From: Jeotgalibacillus alimentarius
GTDB taxonomy: Bacteria; Bacillota; Bacilli; Bacillales; Jeotgalibacillaceae
Reading direction: 5' to 3'
Length of the DNA stretch: 64,000 bases
Assembly: GCF_000829445.1 (NCBI RefSeq)
Contig: NZ_JXRQ01000017.1
Coordinates: forward strand, 458,453-522,452
The notes below the pieces were generated by a model. That model ran no database searches and had not been told where the DNA came from. It saw only the letters and a program-made list of their open reading frames with translations. Of the stretch, positions 8,738 to 17,424 are shown in pieces. Numbering within the stretch: the stretch's first letter is position 1; each line of letters begins with the position of its first letter. The position numbers were made by a program, and so were the translations under genes.

Positions 8738-9694
8738 ATGGATGTATTAACAGCGTTTGAGATATTAGTGAAATCCATGCTATTTGCATCAGCCCCGCTA
8801 ATTTTCACAGCACTCGGCGGTGTATTTTCAGAGCGGTCTGGTGTGGTAAACATTGGACTTGAGGGTCTAATGGTCATTGGTGCCTTTGCAGCAGTTGTAT
8901 TTAATATTACGTTTGCATCGGCTCTTGGAGGAGCAACGCCGTGGGTCGCGCTCCTGATTGCAATGATTATCGGCGGGTTATTTTCATTACTTCACGCAGT
9001 TGCGTCTGTCTCATTCCGTGCAGACCAGGTTGTCAGCGGGGTAGCGATTAACTTTCTGGCGCTTGGACTCGGAGTTTATTTAATAAAGGACTGGTATGGA
9101 GCAGGGCAGACACCAAAAATTCCTGTGCCGTTTTATTATGAGAGAATACCATTACTTTATGATATTCCAATAATCGGACCTATTCTTTTTAACAATTATC
9201 TTACATCATACCTTGCAATCTTTGTTGCAATCATTGCCTGGTTTGTTCTATTCAAAACGCCATTCGGGTTGCGCCTGCGTTCAGTAGGTGAGCACCCGAT
9301 GGCTGCAGATACAATGGGGATCAACGTATTTAAAATGCGCTATATCGCAGTCGTGCTTTCAGGTGTATTTGGTGGTCTTGGCGGTGGTGTGTACGCACAG
9401 ACAATTACCCAGGATTTCAGTGCAGGTACAATCACCGGGCAGGGATTCATTGCCCTTGCAGCTGTGATTTTTGGTAAATGGCATCCGCTTGGTGCCATGG
9501 GAGCAGCATTGTTCTTCGGACTTGCTCAGTCTCTGGCGATCATCGGATCAAGTTTTCCGTTACTTGCAGATGTGCCAAACTGGATCCTGCTGTCAGCACC
9601 ATATATCCTTACAATCCTTGCACTTGCAGGATTTATCGGCCGTGCTGACGCGCCTAAAGCTAATGGCCAGCCTTACATTAAAGGAAGCCGATAA
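8738..9694 (+). CDS. nupQ: Nucleoside ABC transporter permease NupQ
   Basis: Second permease of the importer, 318 residues, mostly membrane-spanning. Diagnostic segments are GGVFSERSGVVNIGLEG near the start, the cytoplasmic loop LRLRSVGEHPMAADTMGINV, and VYAQTITQDFSAGTITGQGF. The ATG immediately follows the nupP stop, with AAAGGGGG inside the end of nupP. A strong terminator closes the operon. With BmpA, NupO and NupP it forms a complete purine/pyrimidine nucleoside uptake system. Confidence 0.95.
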   Translation: MDVLTAFEILVKSMLFASAPLIFTALGGVFSERSGVVNIGLEGLMVIGAFAAVVFNITFASALGGATPWVALLIAMIIGGLFSLLHAVASVSFRADQVVSGVAINFLALGLGVYLIKDWYGAGQTPKIPVPFYYERIPLLYDIPIIGPILFNNYLTSYLAIFVAIIAWFVLFKTPFGLRLRSVGEHPMAADTMGINVFKMRYIAVVLSGVFGGLGGGVYAQTITQDFSAGTITGQGFIALAAVIFGKWHPLGAMGAALFFGLAQSLAIIGSSFPLLADVPNWILLSAPYILTILALAGFIGRADAPKANGQPYIKGSR

Positions 9695-9702
9695 ACACAA
9701 TG

Positions 9703-9732
9703 AACCGTCTGATTATGATCAGACGGTTTTTT
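9703..9732 (+). terminator. Terminator of the nup operon
   Basis: AACCGTCTGA pairs perfectly with TCAGACGGTT (9703-9712 with 9719-9728), followed by T residues. Confidence 0.92.
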
Positions 9733-9749
9733 CTTGGAATGATAAATGC

Positions 9750-9779
9750 TTGTTGTAGTGGCATTAAGAAATGTATAGT
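9750..9779 (+). promoter_or_regulatory. Sigma-A promoter of the ymfF operon
   Basis: TTGTTG (9750) and TATAGT (9774) are separated by 18 bases, 56 bases before the ymfF start. Confidence 0.6.
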
Positions 9780-9834
9780 GAATATAGAGTATATAAATAC
9801 TAATAAAGCGATTTCACAACCGGGAGGAACATAT

Positions 9835-11115
9835 ATGCAATTAGACGAAACGAAAATCAGGCAGGATGGACTGAACATCAGAATCATTCAAACAAAAAAA
9901 TTTAAAACAAACCAGTTTGTTTTAAAATTCAAGTCGCTATTATCAGAAGACAAGGTAACTGCGAGAGCACTATTGCCGTATGTGCTGCAAAGCAGTACAG
10001 AAAAGTGGCCGACGACTGCCTTGTTCAGAAGTCATCTTGACGATTTATACGGTGCCAGCGCATCAGTGGATGTGAATAAAAAAGGGGAGTATCATATCCT
10101 GACTTTTGCTGTTGATATTGCCAATGAAAAATATCTTCAGGATAATACGCCTTTAACAGAACAGGCACTGAACGTATTAAATGAAATGGTATTTCATCCC
10201 TTATTAGAGGATGGGGCGTTCAGTCAAAAAGTTGTGGAATCGGAAAAGAGAACACTTAATCAAAAATTAAAAGCAGTAAAAGATGATAAAATGCGCTATG
10301 CATCTCAGCGTCTTGTTGAGGAAATGTGCAGTGGAGAGGCATACGCTCTGCATCCAAACGGAATAGAATCTGAACTTGAAAACATCACACCTGAAAAACT
10401 GATGGAAGCTTATCAGCAGATGATCTCAAGTGATGAAGTAGACTTGTATATCGTAGGGGATATCGACAGCGGACAAATGGAGAAGCTCTGTAAAGAGAAG
10501 TTTTCCATTGCTTCTAGAGAAAATGTAAAAGCCATTCAAAAACATATCACAATTGAAGACTCAAAAAAAATAGTTGAAAAACAGCAGATCAAACAGGGGA
10601 AGCTGAATATCGGCTACAGGTCAAATACTTTTTATGGAGATCATGATTATCTTCCGATGGCAGTGATGAATGGGATCCTTGGCGGCTTCCCGCATTCGAA
10701 ACTTTTTATGAATGTGCGGGAAAAAGAAAGCCTGGCATATTATGCAGCAAGCCGGCTTGAGAGTCATAAAGGCCTGATTGTCATTATGTCAGGTGTTGAA
10801 CCGGCGAAAATTGAGCGAGCTGAAACAATTATTGAAGAACAGCTTGAAGCCATTAAAAATGGCGATATCAGTGATCAGGAATTAAGCCAGACTAAGGCAG
10901 TTATGACAAATCAGATGCTTGAAACACTTGACTCACCAAGAGGCATTATTGAAGTGCTGTATCAGGGAGAAACTGCAGGCATTCCTGTAAACATTCAGGG
11001 CTGGTTTGATGGCATTGAACGTGTAACCAAAGAAGACGTGACAGAAGCGGCTAATAAGCTGCTTAAAGATACAACATATATCCTTACGGCAAAGGAGGTG
11101 GCTGAAAGTGCATAA
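9835..11115 (+). CDS. ymfF: M16-family peptidase-like protein YmfF (inactive-type subunit)
   Basis: Protein of the M16 zinc peptidase family, 426 residues. It lacks the HxxEH zinc motif but keeps the C-terminal half with FPHSKLFMNVREKESLAYY, the region that carries the substrate-positioning Arg/Tyr pair. It therefore resembles the non-catalytic partner in two-subunit M16 enzymes, the active one being the next gene (inference). The ATG at 9835 has GGGAGG eight bases upstream; the frame is open further upstream but that extension would begin inside the nup terminator. The gene overlaps ymfH by 8 bases. Confidence 0.93.
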   Translation: MQLDETKIRQDGLNIRIIQTKKFKTNQFVLKFKSLLSEDKVTARALLPYVLQSSTEKWPTTALFRSHLDDLYGASASVDVNKKGEYHILTFAVDIANEKYLQDNTPLTEQALNVLNEMVFHPLLEDGAFSQKVVESEKRTLNQKLKAVKDDKMRYASQRLVEEMCSGEAYALHPNGIESELENITPEKLMEAYQQMISSDEVDLYIVGDIDSGQMEKLCKEKFSIASRENVKAIQKHITIEDSKKIVEKQQIKQGKLNIGYRSNTFYGDHDYLPMAVMNGILGGFPHSKLFMNVREKESLAYYAASRLESHKGLIVIMSGVEPAKIERAETIIEEQLEAIKNGDISDQELSQTKAVMTNQMLETLDSPRGIIEVLYQGETAGIPVNIQGWFDGIERVTKEDVTEAANKLLKDTTYILTAKEVAESA

Positions 11116-12403
11116 AAAAGTGTTCGCTCAGCTTGACGAAGAACTATATATTGAAAAAATGAGTAACGGGCTGCAGGTATGTATCCTGCCTAAAAAAGAT
11201 TTTAATAAAACTTTCGCTACCTTTACAACAAAATACGGTTCCATTGATAATCAGTTTATCCCGCTCGGTGAAGAAGACTATATCCGCGTGCCGGACGGTG
11301 TTGCGCATTTTCTCGAACATAAAATGTTTGAAAAGGAAGAAGGGGATGTGTTTCAGAAGTTCAGTATAAACGGAGCTTCTGCTAATGCGTTCACTTCGTT
11401 TACAAGAACTGCATACCTGTTTTCAAGCACATCCAATTTCGAAAAAAACCTTGATGTGCTGATCGATTTTGTTCAGGCTCCTTACTTTACTGAAGAAACG
11501 GTTGAAAAAGAAAAAGGTATTATCGGTCAGGAAATTACGATGTATGATGACAATGCTGACTGGCGGTTATATTTTGGAGCGATTGAAAATATGTTCAAAC
11601 ATCACCCTGTGAAAGTGGATATTGCAGGAACTGTTGAATCCATTTCAGCGATTACAAAAGACCATCTTTACCAATGTTATAACACGTTTTACCATCCTTC
11701 TAATATGATGCTCTTTATTGTTGGTGCAGTGGACCCTGAGGAGGTCATGAACCACGTGAGAGATAATCAGTCTGCGAAGAGCTTTGAGCCAGAAGAAACA
11801 ATTGATAGAAAGTTTGCTGATGAACCTGATGCTGTAAACAGGGAACACCATGAGTTGAAAATGGATGTGCAGGTATCAAAATGTATGGTTGGTATTAAGT
11901 CTGATGCAAAAGAGATCAGTGGAAAAGAATTGCTGAAAAAAGAACTGTCAGTGAATACAGCGCTTGATATCCTGTTTGGAAAAACCTCTGAACATTACAC
12001 ATCGCTTTACGATGAAGGATTAATCGACGATCATTTTTCATATGATTTTACACAGGAAAATAACTTCGGTTTTGCATTAGTAGGCAGTAACACACCTGAT
12101 CCTGAAAAATTATCTGCACAAATAAAAGAAATATTATTAAATGAAGTCCAGTCACCTTCTATTACAGAAGATCAGCTGCAATCAGTTAAGAAAAAGAATA
12201 TTGGCGGATTCTTAAGATCCCTTAATTCACCTGAATTTATCGCCAATCAATTCACGAGATATGCATTCAATGATATGGATCTGTTTGAAGCGGTACCTGT
12301 TTTAGAAACACTGACACTTGAAGATGTGCACGAAGCATTCTCTTCACTTGTGCAGGAAGACAGAATAACAAGCTTCTATATTCTGCCAAAAGAGAATGCC
12401 TAA
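11108..12403 (+). CDS. ymfH: M16-family zinc peptidase YmfH
   Basis: Catalytic-type M16 peptidase, 431 residues. The inverted zinc motif HFLEH occurs in DGVAHFLEHKMFEKEEGD, with the downstream EKEKGIIGQEI segment supplying the third ligand. It starts with GTG at 11108, preceded by AAAGGAGG inside ymfF. Overlapping frames with ymfF and ymfI point to translational coupling and a joint role. The physiological substrate is unknown to me; peptide processing or degradation is the family expectation. Confidence 0.93.
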   Translation: MHKKVFAQLDEELYIEKMSNGLQVCILPKKDFNKTFATFTTKYGSIDNQFIPLGEEDYIRVPDGVAHFLEHKMFEKEEGDVFQKFSINGASANAFTSFTRTAYLFSSTSNFEKNLDVLIDFVQAPYFTEETVEKEKGIIGQEITMYDDNADWRLYFGAIENMFKHHPVKVDIAGTVESISAITKDHLYQCYNTFYHPSNMMLFIVGAVDPEEVMNHVRDNQSAKSFEPEETIDRKFADEPDAVNREHHELKMDVQVSKCMVGIKSDAKEISGKELLKKELSVNTALDILFGKTSEHYTSLYDEGLIDDHFSYDFTQENNFGFALVGSNTPDPEKLSAQIKEILLNEVQSPSITEDQLQSVKKKNIGGFLRSLNSPEFIANQFTRYAFNDMDLFEAVPVLETLTLEDVHEAFSSLVQEDRITSFYILPKENA

Positions 12404-13115
12404 AACTGTTCTGGTTCTTGGAAGCAGTGGGGGTATCGGCTTTGAATTAAGTAAGAAGCTTTTATTATCGGGTCATACTGTCATTGGACAATATTATCGC
12501 AACGCTGAAAACATGGAACGTTTAAAAGATTTTGCTGCAGAAGCTGATCAGCTGATTCCACTGAGATTAAACCTGAATAACCGGAAAGAAGTCGATGAGG
12601 CAATTACCCTTTCATTGCAGCCTGATGCAGTAGTACATGCAGGAGGGCTGCATTATGAGGGATTGTTTGAAGATACACCGGATGAAATGATAGAGATGCT
12701 TTGGAACGTACACCTTTATCAGCCGGCAAGAATCCTTAAAAAGGTGATTCCGAACATGCGCCATAAAAAAGGCGCTTCAATTGTTTTTGTCAGTTCGGTA
12801 TGGGGTGAAACCGGGGCCTCATATGAAGTCATGTATTCTGCAATTAAAGGGGCGCAGATCGCTTTTGTTAAAGCGCTCGGTAAAGAGCTTGCACCAAACG
12901 GAATCAGGGTGAATGCGGTAACTCCCGGTGCCGTCAGAACTGATATGACTGTACATTATCCACAGGAAGTGATAAGTGAAATTGAGCAGGAGATTCCTGC
13001 CGGCAGGTTTGCCGAACCGGAAGAAATAGCAGATGCGATTCTATTCCTGATGAGTGACAGCGCTTCTTACATTCATTCTCACATCTTATCAGTCAACGGC
13101 GGCTGGTACAGTTGA
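12396..13115 (+). CDS. ymfI: Short-chain dehydrogenase/reductase YmfI (FabG-like)
   Basis: NAD(P)-dependent oxidoreductase of the SDR family, 239 residues. The N-terminal Rossmann motif reads LGSSGGIG; the catalytic Ser is in VFVSSVWG and the YxxxK pair in YSAIKG. The C-terminal AEPEEIADAILFLMSD and VNGGW segments are typical of 3-oxoacyl-ACP reductase-like SDRs, but the substrate cannot be told. The ATG overlaps the last 8 bases of ymfH. It is followed by a folded intercistronic region before ymfJ. Confidence 0.92.
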   Translation: MPKTVLVLGSSGGIGFELSKKLLLSGHTVIGQYYRNAENMERLKDFAAEADQLIPLRLNLNNRKEVDEAITLSLQPDAVVHAGGLHYEGLFEDTPDEMIEMLWNVHLYQPARILKKVIPNMRHKKGASIVFVSSVWGETGASYEVMYSAIKGAQIAFVKALGKELAPNGIRVNAVTPGAVRTDMTVHYPQEVISEIEQEIPAGRFAEPEEIADAILFLMSDSASYIHSHILSVNGGWYS

Positions 13116-13120
13116 GAGGC

Positions 13121-13191
13121 ATATTTACTCCTGAAACAGTACATACTACTGATGAGCCCGGATGGTGCATCAGTAAAGGAGGAGTAAATAT
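13121..13191 (+). promoter_or_regulatory. Folded intercistronic RNA that buries the ymfJ ribosome binding site
   Basis: A perfect 12-bp outer stem joins 13121-13132 (ATATTTACTCCT) to 13180-13191 (AGGAGTAAATAT), which contains part of the Shine-Dalgarno and AT of the ymfJ start codon. A second perfect 8-bp stem, TACTGATG/CATCAGTA (13147-13154 with 13168-13175), sits inside it. As RNA this would occlude ymfJ initiation unless opened by a ribosome finishing ymfI, by temperature, a protein or a ligand. Confidence 0.65.
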
Positions 13192-13447
13192 GTCAATTCT
13201 TGATAACTGGCAACAGTGGAAAGACTTCCTTGGGGAAAAAGTGATTACTGCTCAAAAGACCGGTATGGAAAAGGAAAAAATGTCAGAGGTAGCATTTCAG
13301 ATCGGGGATTATTTAGCTAAAAACGTGGATCCCAAAAATGAGCAGGAAAGAGTGCTTGCTGATCTTTGGAAAGCTGCAGATGAAAATGAACAGCATGTTC
13401 TTGCTAATCTGATGATCCGTTTAGCCGGCGGTTCTGTCAGTCATTAA
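13190..13447 (+). CDS. ymfJ: DUF3243 protein YmfJ
   Basis: Small acidic protein of 85 residues beginning MSILDNWQQWKDFLGEKV, the same size and start as B. subtilis YmfJ. It is predicted to be mainly helical and soluble; the function is not established. The ATG at 13190 has AAAGGAGGAG just upstream; an in-frame opening from 13112 would only add non-conserved residues. It is last in the ymfF-ymfH-ymfI-ymfJ unit and is separated from ymfI by a strongly self-complementary 74-base spacer that covers its ribosome binding site. Confidence 0.9.
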   Translation: MSILDNWQQWKDFLGEKVITAQKTGMEKEKMSEVAFQIGDYLAKNVDPKNEQERVLADLWKAADENEQHVLANLMIRLAGGSVSH

Positions 13448-13451
13448 CCTT

Positions 13452-13490
13452 TAAAATTGCCTTCCTGTCGACAAGGGAAGGCAATTTTCT
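13452..13490 (+). terminator. Terminator of the ymfFHIJ operon
   Basis: Perfect 13-bp arms AAAATTGCCTTCC (13452-13464) and its complement (13475-13487) surround a 10-base loop. Confidence 0.88.
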
Positions 13491-13592
13491 GCTTATTTCG
13501 AAGCATTTTTTGTTTTTCCTTTTCTATTCCATGCAAATGCTTTATTATTAACGATATAGATAGGAAAGTTTTTATATTAAGGAGCTGGCACC

Positions 13593-14393
13593 ATGGAGAA
13601 AAAGGAATGGTATCTCGAGTATGAAATTCAAAAAAACCGTCCCGGTCTGCTTGGTGATATTTCTTCCCTTTTAGGGATGCTTTCAATCAATATCGTCACG
13701 ATTAATGGTGTCGATGAGGGTCGCAGAGGTATGCTGCTTCTTGCCCGGAGTGATGAACAGATTGTCAGACTTGAACTGATCCTCAGAACAATGGATACGA
13801 TCCAGATGACTAAGTTAAGAGAACCGAAACTGCGTGACCGGATGGCAGTCCGTCACGGGAGATATATACAAAGAGATGCGGATGACAAAAAAACGTTCAG
13901 GTTTATCCGTGATGAACTCGGCCTGCTGGTTGATTTTATGGCGGAGTTATACAAACAGGATGGCCATAAATTAATTGGGATCCGCGGTCTGCCAAGAGTT
14001 GGAAAAACAGAATCCATTGTAGCAGCAAGTGTATGTGCAAATAAAAAATGGCTGTTTGTTTCCTCTACATTATTAAAACAGACTGTGCGTGATAAATTAA
14101 TTGAAGATGAATACAATGAAAATAATTTGTTTATTATCGATGGGGTTGTATCGACCAGACGTGCATCAGAAAAACACTGGCAATTAGTCCGGGAAATTAT
14201 GCGGATGCCATCAATAAAAGTAATTGAACACCCTGATATATTTGTTGAGAACAGTGAATATACAATTGAGGACTTCGATTACATTATAGAGCTGAGACAT
14301 GATCCGGATGAAGAAATTACATATGAATTAATGCACAAGAATACGATGTTCAGCGGATCTGATTTTGGTGATTTTGGGGAATTTGAATTTTAA
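13593..14393 (+). CDS. ymfK: DUF3388 protein YmfK (ACT-like domain plus P-loop)
   Basis: Conserved Bacillales protein of 266 residues without an established role. The first ~70 residues (EYEIQKNRPGLLGDISSLLG...VDEGRRGMLLL) look like an ACT-type ligand-sensing domain. The remainder contains a Walker A-like GLPRVGKTES near residue 132 and a hydrophobic strand ending in Asp (NLFIIDG) that could serve as Walker B, so ATP or GTP binding is plausible. The C-terminus is rich in Asp/Glu and Phe/Gly. ATG start with AAGGAG. It lies between ymfJ and ymfM/rodZ as in B. subtilis. Confidence 0.88.
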   Translation: MEKKEWYLEYEIQKNRPGLLGDISSLLGMLSINIVTINGVDEGRRGMLLLARSDEQIVRLELILRTMDTIQMTKLREPKLRDRMAVRHGRYIQRDADDKKTFRFIRDELGLLVDFMAELYKQDGHKLIGIRGLPRVGKTESIVAASVCANKKWLFVSSTLLKQTVRDKLIEDEYNENNLFIIDGVVSTRRASEKHWQLVREIMRMPSIKVIEHPDIFVENSEYTIEDFDYIIELRHDPDEEITYELMHKNTMFSGSDFGDFGEFEF

Positions 14394-14412
14394 GTATTGG
14401 CAGGTGTAAACA

Positions 14413-15306
14413 TTGACAGAACTAGGAAGCCGTCTCAAAGAAGCGAGAGAGTCAAAAGAGTACTCTTTAGAAGAGCTTCAAGGCTTAACAAAAATACAAA
14501 AAAGATATCTCCAGGGAATCGAAGAAGGAGATTATTCAATGATGCCTGGAGCATTTTATGTCAGGGCTTTTATTAAGCAGTATGCTGAAGCTGTCGGTCT
14601 TAATGCAGAAGAACTATTTGAGACCTATTCAAAAGACATTCCATCTAACCATGATGACAATGTTCCATCACAGCTTTCGAGAGTCAAAACGAGAGGTCCC
14701 AGCAAAAAATCTTCAGCTGCTTTCAGGTTTATACCAACAGCAGTCATGACGATCTTTGTAATCGGAATATTTGTGCTGGCATATTATCTTGTTCAGACAT
14801 TTATGGCATCAGATGCACAGGAGCCTGCTGAAAACGAAGAAGTACAGCAGGAAGAACCGGTTACTCTCGATCAGCCTGAAGACACTACTGAAGACAGTAC
14901 TGGCTATGAGGAAAACAGTCCTGAAAGTGATAGTGAAGACCCGGCAGAAGAATCTGATGAAGCTGAACAGCCTCCGGAAGAGCCTGAAACGCCTTCCCTG
15001 ACAATTGAAAACACAGGTACAGAAGGTGAGACGACTAATTATCAGGTCACTGCTTCTGAAGAATTAACAGTGACAATTAATACGAATACAACCTGGTTAG
15101 GTATTACAGATCAGTCAGGCGCACAGCTTGTAGGAGAAGAAATTTCCGGTACGTACACATTTGATGCAGCTGAACTTGACTGGTTCAGAGTGAGAATCGG
15201 CAGTGTCCCGGGTACAACTGTGGAAATTAACGGTGAACAAGTTGAGTTCGGTTTAACTGATGTGACGCCTCAGAATATGATATTTCAGGTCCAAAACCCT
15301 TCATAA
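14413..15306 (+). CDS. ymfM: RodZ/YmfM-like membrane protein with Xre helix-turn-helix
   Basis: Bitopic membrane protein of 297 residues, related to the cell-shape factor RodZ that links MreB to the envelope. The N-terminal domain (about 3-70) is a Cro/CI-like HTH, LGSRLKEARESKEYSLEELQ. A single span lies near residues 105-130 (TAVMTIFVIGIFVLAYYLVQ), then an acidic Glu/Pro-rich linker and a C-terminal DUF4115-like beta domain ending in DVTPQNMIFQVQ. It uses a TTG start at 14413 with AGGTG upstream. A terminator separates it from pgsA. Confidence 0.9.
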   Translation: MTELGSRLKEARESKEYSLEELQGLTKIQKRYLQGIEEGDYSMMPGAFYVRAFIKQYAEAVGLNAEELFETYSKDIPSNHDDNVPSQLSRVKTRGPSKKSSAAFRFIPTAVMTIFVIGIFVLAYYLVQTFMASDAQEPAENEEVQQEEPVTLDQPEDTTEDSTGYEENSPESDSEDPAEESDEAEQPPEEPETPSLTIENTGTEGETTNYQVTASEELTVTINTNTTWLGITDQSGAQLVGEEISGTYTFDAAELDWFRVRIGSVPGTTVEINGEQVEFGLTDVTPQNMIFQVQNPS

Positions 15307-15308
15307 TT

Positions 15309-15343
15309 AAAAAATAGTCATCCTGTGCGATGACTATTTTTTT
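15309..15343 (+). terminator. Terminator of ymfM
   Basis: Perfect 14-bp arms at 15309-15322 and 15329-15342 around CTGTGC, A-rich on one side and T-rich on the other. Confidence 0.92.
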
Positions 15344-15420
15344 GATCAGGGTTTGTTTACATAATGAATAAGGAAATGACTAAGTAACAAGAGATTACAG
15401 GATATAAGAGGAGAGGTTAT

Positions 15421-15999
15421 ATGAATACACCGAATAAAATTACAATATCGAGAATTTTTCTTATTCCGTTATTTATGATTATTATGCTGGTTGATTTTAA
15501 TTGGGGAGATATTACCCTGCTTGGCGCTGACATGCCAGTTAACCACCTGATTGGAGCACTAATATTTATTTTTGCAGCATCTACTGACTGGGTTGACGGT
15601 TATTATGCGAGAAAGTATAACCAGGTGACAAACCTTGGGAAATTTCTTGATCCACTTGCAGATAAACTGCTCGTTTCTGCTGCACTCATTATTCTTGTTG
15701 AACTGCAAATGGCCCCATCATGGATTGTAATCCTGATTATCTCACGGGAGTTTGCCATTACAGGACTCAGACTTGTCCTTGCAGGCTCCGGAGAAGTGCA
15801 TGCTGCTGCCATGCTTGGTAAAATTAAAATGTGGATGCAGATTGTTGCGATTTCTGCTTTGCTGCTTCACAACATATTCTTTACGATGTTTAATATCCCG
15901 TTTGACATTATCACGCTCTATATCGCAGCGATCTTTACAGTCTGGTCAGGCGTGGATTACTTTGTTAAAAACTGGGGAGCTTTCCGCGACTCCAAATAA
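15421..15999 (+). CDS. pgsA: CDP-diacylglycerol--glycerol-3-phosphate 3-phosphatidyltransferase
   Basis: Membrane enzyme that makes phosphatidylglycerolphosphate, the first committed step to phosphatidylglycerol and cardiolipin. It has 192 residues with several membrane spans. The CDP-alcohol phosphotransferase signature Dx2DGx2ARx8Gx3Dx3D is intact: DWVDGYYARKY...GKFLDPLADK at about residues 58-82. ATG start with AGGAGAGG. It is followed nine bases later by cinA, as in B. subtilis. Confidence 0.97.
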   Translation: MNTPNKITISRIFLIPLFMIIMLVDFNWGDITLLGADMPVNHLIGALIFIFAASTDWVDGYYARKYNQVTNLGKFLDPLADKLLVSAALIILVELQMAPSWIVILIISREFAITGLRLVLAGSGEVHAAAMLGKIKMWMQIVAISALLLHNIFFTMFNIPFDIITLYIAAIFTVWSGVDYFVKNWGAFRDSK

Positions 16000-16011
16000 G
16001 GAGATGGTTTG

Positions 16012-17274
16012 ATGAATGCAGAAATTATTGCAGTAGGGTCAGAGCTGCTTTTAGGGCAGATTGCTAATACGAATGCTCAGTATATCTCTGCAAGATTTGC
16101 AGAGTCAGGTATCAATGTTTATTATCATACGGTTATTGGTGACAACAAAGACCGGCTTTTAAAAACACTTGAAACTGCAGAAAGCCGCTCTGATTTAATT
16201 GTGATTACAGGTGGACTCGGTCCCACAAAAGACGATCTGACAAAAGAAACTGCAGCCGCTCATATTGGCTGCAGTCTTTCATATGACGAAAAATCTCTTG
16301 AAGCAATAGAACAGTATTATATACAGGTTGGTAAGCCGATGACTGATAACAATAAAAAACAGGCACTTGTATTAGAAGGCAGTCATGTTCTGTTTAACTT
16401 TTATGGCATGGCTCCCGGAATGGTTACCAAAAAACAGGGGATCACTTATGTTCTTCTACCGGGTCCTCCGAGAGAAATGAAGCCGATGGTTGCGAATCAG
16501 CTGCTTCCATACTTAAATACCAGTAACAGCAACCGTTTAATTTATTCGAAAGTAATGAGGTTTTTCGGAATAGGTGAAGCAGAGCTCGAGTCGCGTATTG
16601 AAGATATTCTGGATCAACAGACTAATCCAACGGTAGCGCCTTTAGCTGAAGATGGGGAAGTAACACTCAGAATCACTTCTTCAAGTGCTGATGAAGAAAC
16701 CGGGCAAAAACTAGTAAATGACATGATTCATAAGCTTGAACAAAGAGTAGGGGAATTCTGCTACGGTTACGACGGTCATAACCTGCTGTATAAAACCTCT
16801 GAATTGCTTGACGAAAAAAGTCTGACGATCGCTTCAGCAGAGAGCCTGACAGCAGGCTTATTTTCATCTGAACTCGCAGCAATTCCAGGCGCCAGTCGTT
16901 ATCTCCTGGGAAGCCTGACAGTCTATAATAATGATATGAAAGAACAAGTTCTTGGGGTGTCCGGATCGCTTCTTGCTCAGTATGGTGCAGTCAGCAGAGC
17001 GTGTGCTGAGAGTATGGCAATCAAAGCTCAGGAACGGTTCTCAAGTGATATAGGTATCAGTTTTACCGGTGTCGCCGGCCCTGGTGATAATAATGGTATT
17101 GCTGAAGGGACCGTCTGGATCGGTGTCTCATATAAAGAGTCAGTATCCTCCTTTATGGTTACACTGAAAGGTGATCGTAATTTCAAAAGAATCAGAGCTG
17201 TGAAACACGGTATGTATGCACTTATTCAGCTTCTGGAGAAAGACGCAGGACCGTTTGTAAGTGAAAATAAATAA
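16012..17274 (+). CDS. cinA: CinA: competence/damage-inducible protein, nicotinamide-nucleotide amidase-like
   Basis: Two-domain protein of 420 residues. The N-terminal MoaB-like domain (AEIIAVGSELLLGQ; TGGLGPTKDD; YVLLPGPPREM) corresponds to COG1058, and the C-terminal CinA domain contains SAESLTAGLFSSELAAIPGA and GVAGPGDNNGIAEG, the region with NMN amidase activity in other species. ATG at 16012, eight bases after AAGGAG; a TTG one codon earlier is the alternative. The position just upstream of recA matches the usual competence and repair context. Confidence 0.95.
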   Translation: MNAEIIAVGSELLLGQIANTNAQYISARFAESGINVYYHTVIGDNKDRLLKTLETAESRSDLIVITGGLGPTKDDLTKETAAAHIGCSLSYDEKSLEAIEQYYIQVGKPMTDNNKKQALVLEGSHVLFNFYGMAPGMVTKKQGITYVLLPGPPREMKPMVANQLLPYLNTSNSNRLIYSKVMRFFGIGEAELESRIEDILDQQTNPTVAPLAEDGEVTLRITSSSADEETGQKLVNDMIHKLEQRVGEFCYGYDGHNLLYKTSELLDEKSLTIASAESLTAGLFSSELAAIPGASRYLLGSLTVYNNDMKEQVLGVSGSLLAQYGAVSRACAESMAIKAQERFSSDIGISFTGVAGPGDNNGIAEGTVWIGVSYKESVSSFMVTLKGDRNFKRIRAVKHGMYALIQLLEKDAGPFVSENK

Positions 17275-17319
17275 GTTTCACGCAGCGGACATGCATGTGT
17301 ATGCTGTTATAAAAAAATG

Positions 17320-17333
17320 CGAATAAATGTTCG
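17320..17333. promoter_or_regulatory. LexA (SOS) box of recA
   Basis: CGAATAAATGTTCG matches the Gram-positive CGAAC-N4-GTTCG box at 9 of 10 fixed positions. A further half site (TGTTCG) lies between the -35 and -10 boxes. Confidence 0.85.
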
Positions 17334-17341
17334 CTTTTTGC

Positions 17342-17370
17342 TTGTTATCTGTTCGCAAAAGGAGTATAGT
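17342..17370 (+). promoter_or_regulatory. recA promoter
   Basis: TTGTTA (17342) and TATAGT (17365) are 17 bases apart, directly downstream of the LexA box. Confidence 0.8.
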
Positions 17371-17424
17371 AGAGTTAGGTTATGAGACGTCATCAAAGGC
17401 GTCTATATTAAAGGAGGAATTAAT

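Noticed and set aside
9700..9834. In-frame extension upstream of ymfF starting at 9700
   Set aside because: It would begin inside the nup terminator and run through the ymfF promoter; the ATG at 9835 has a good ribosome binding site and conserved length.
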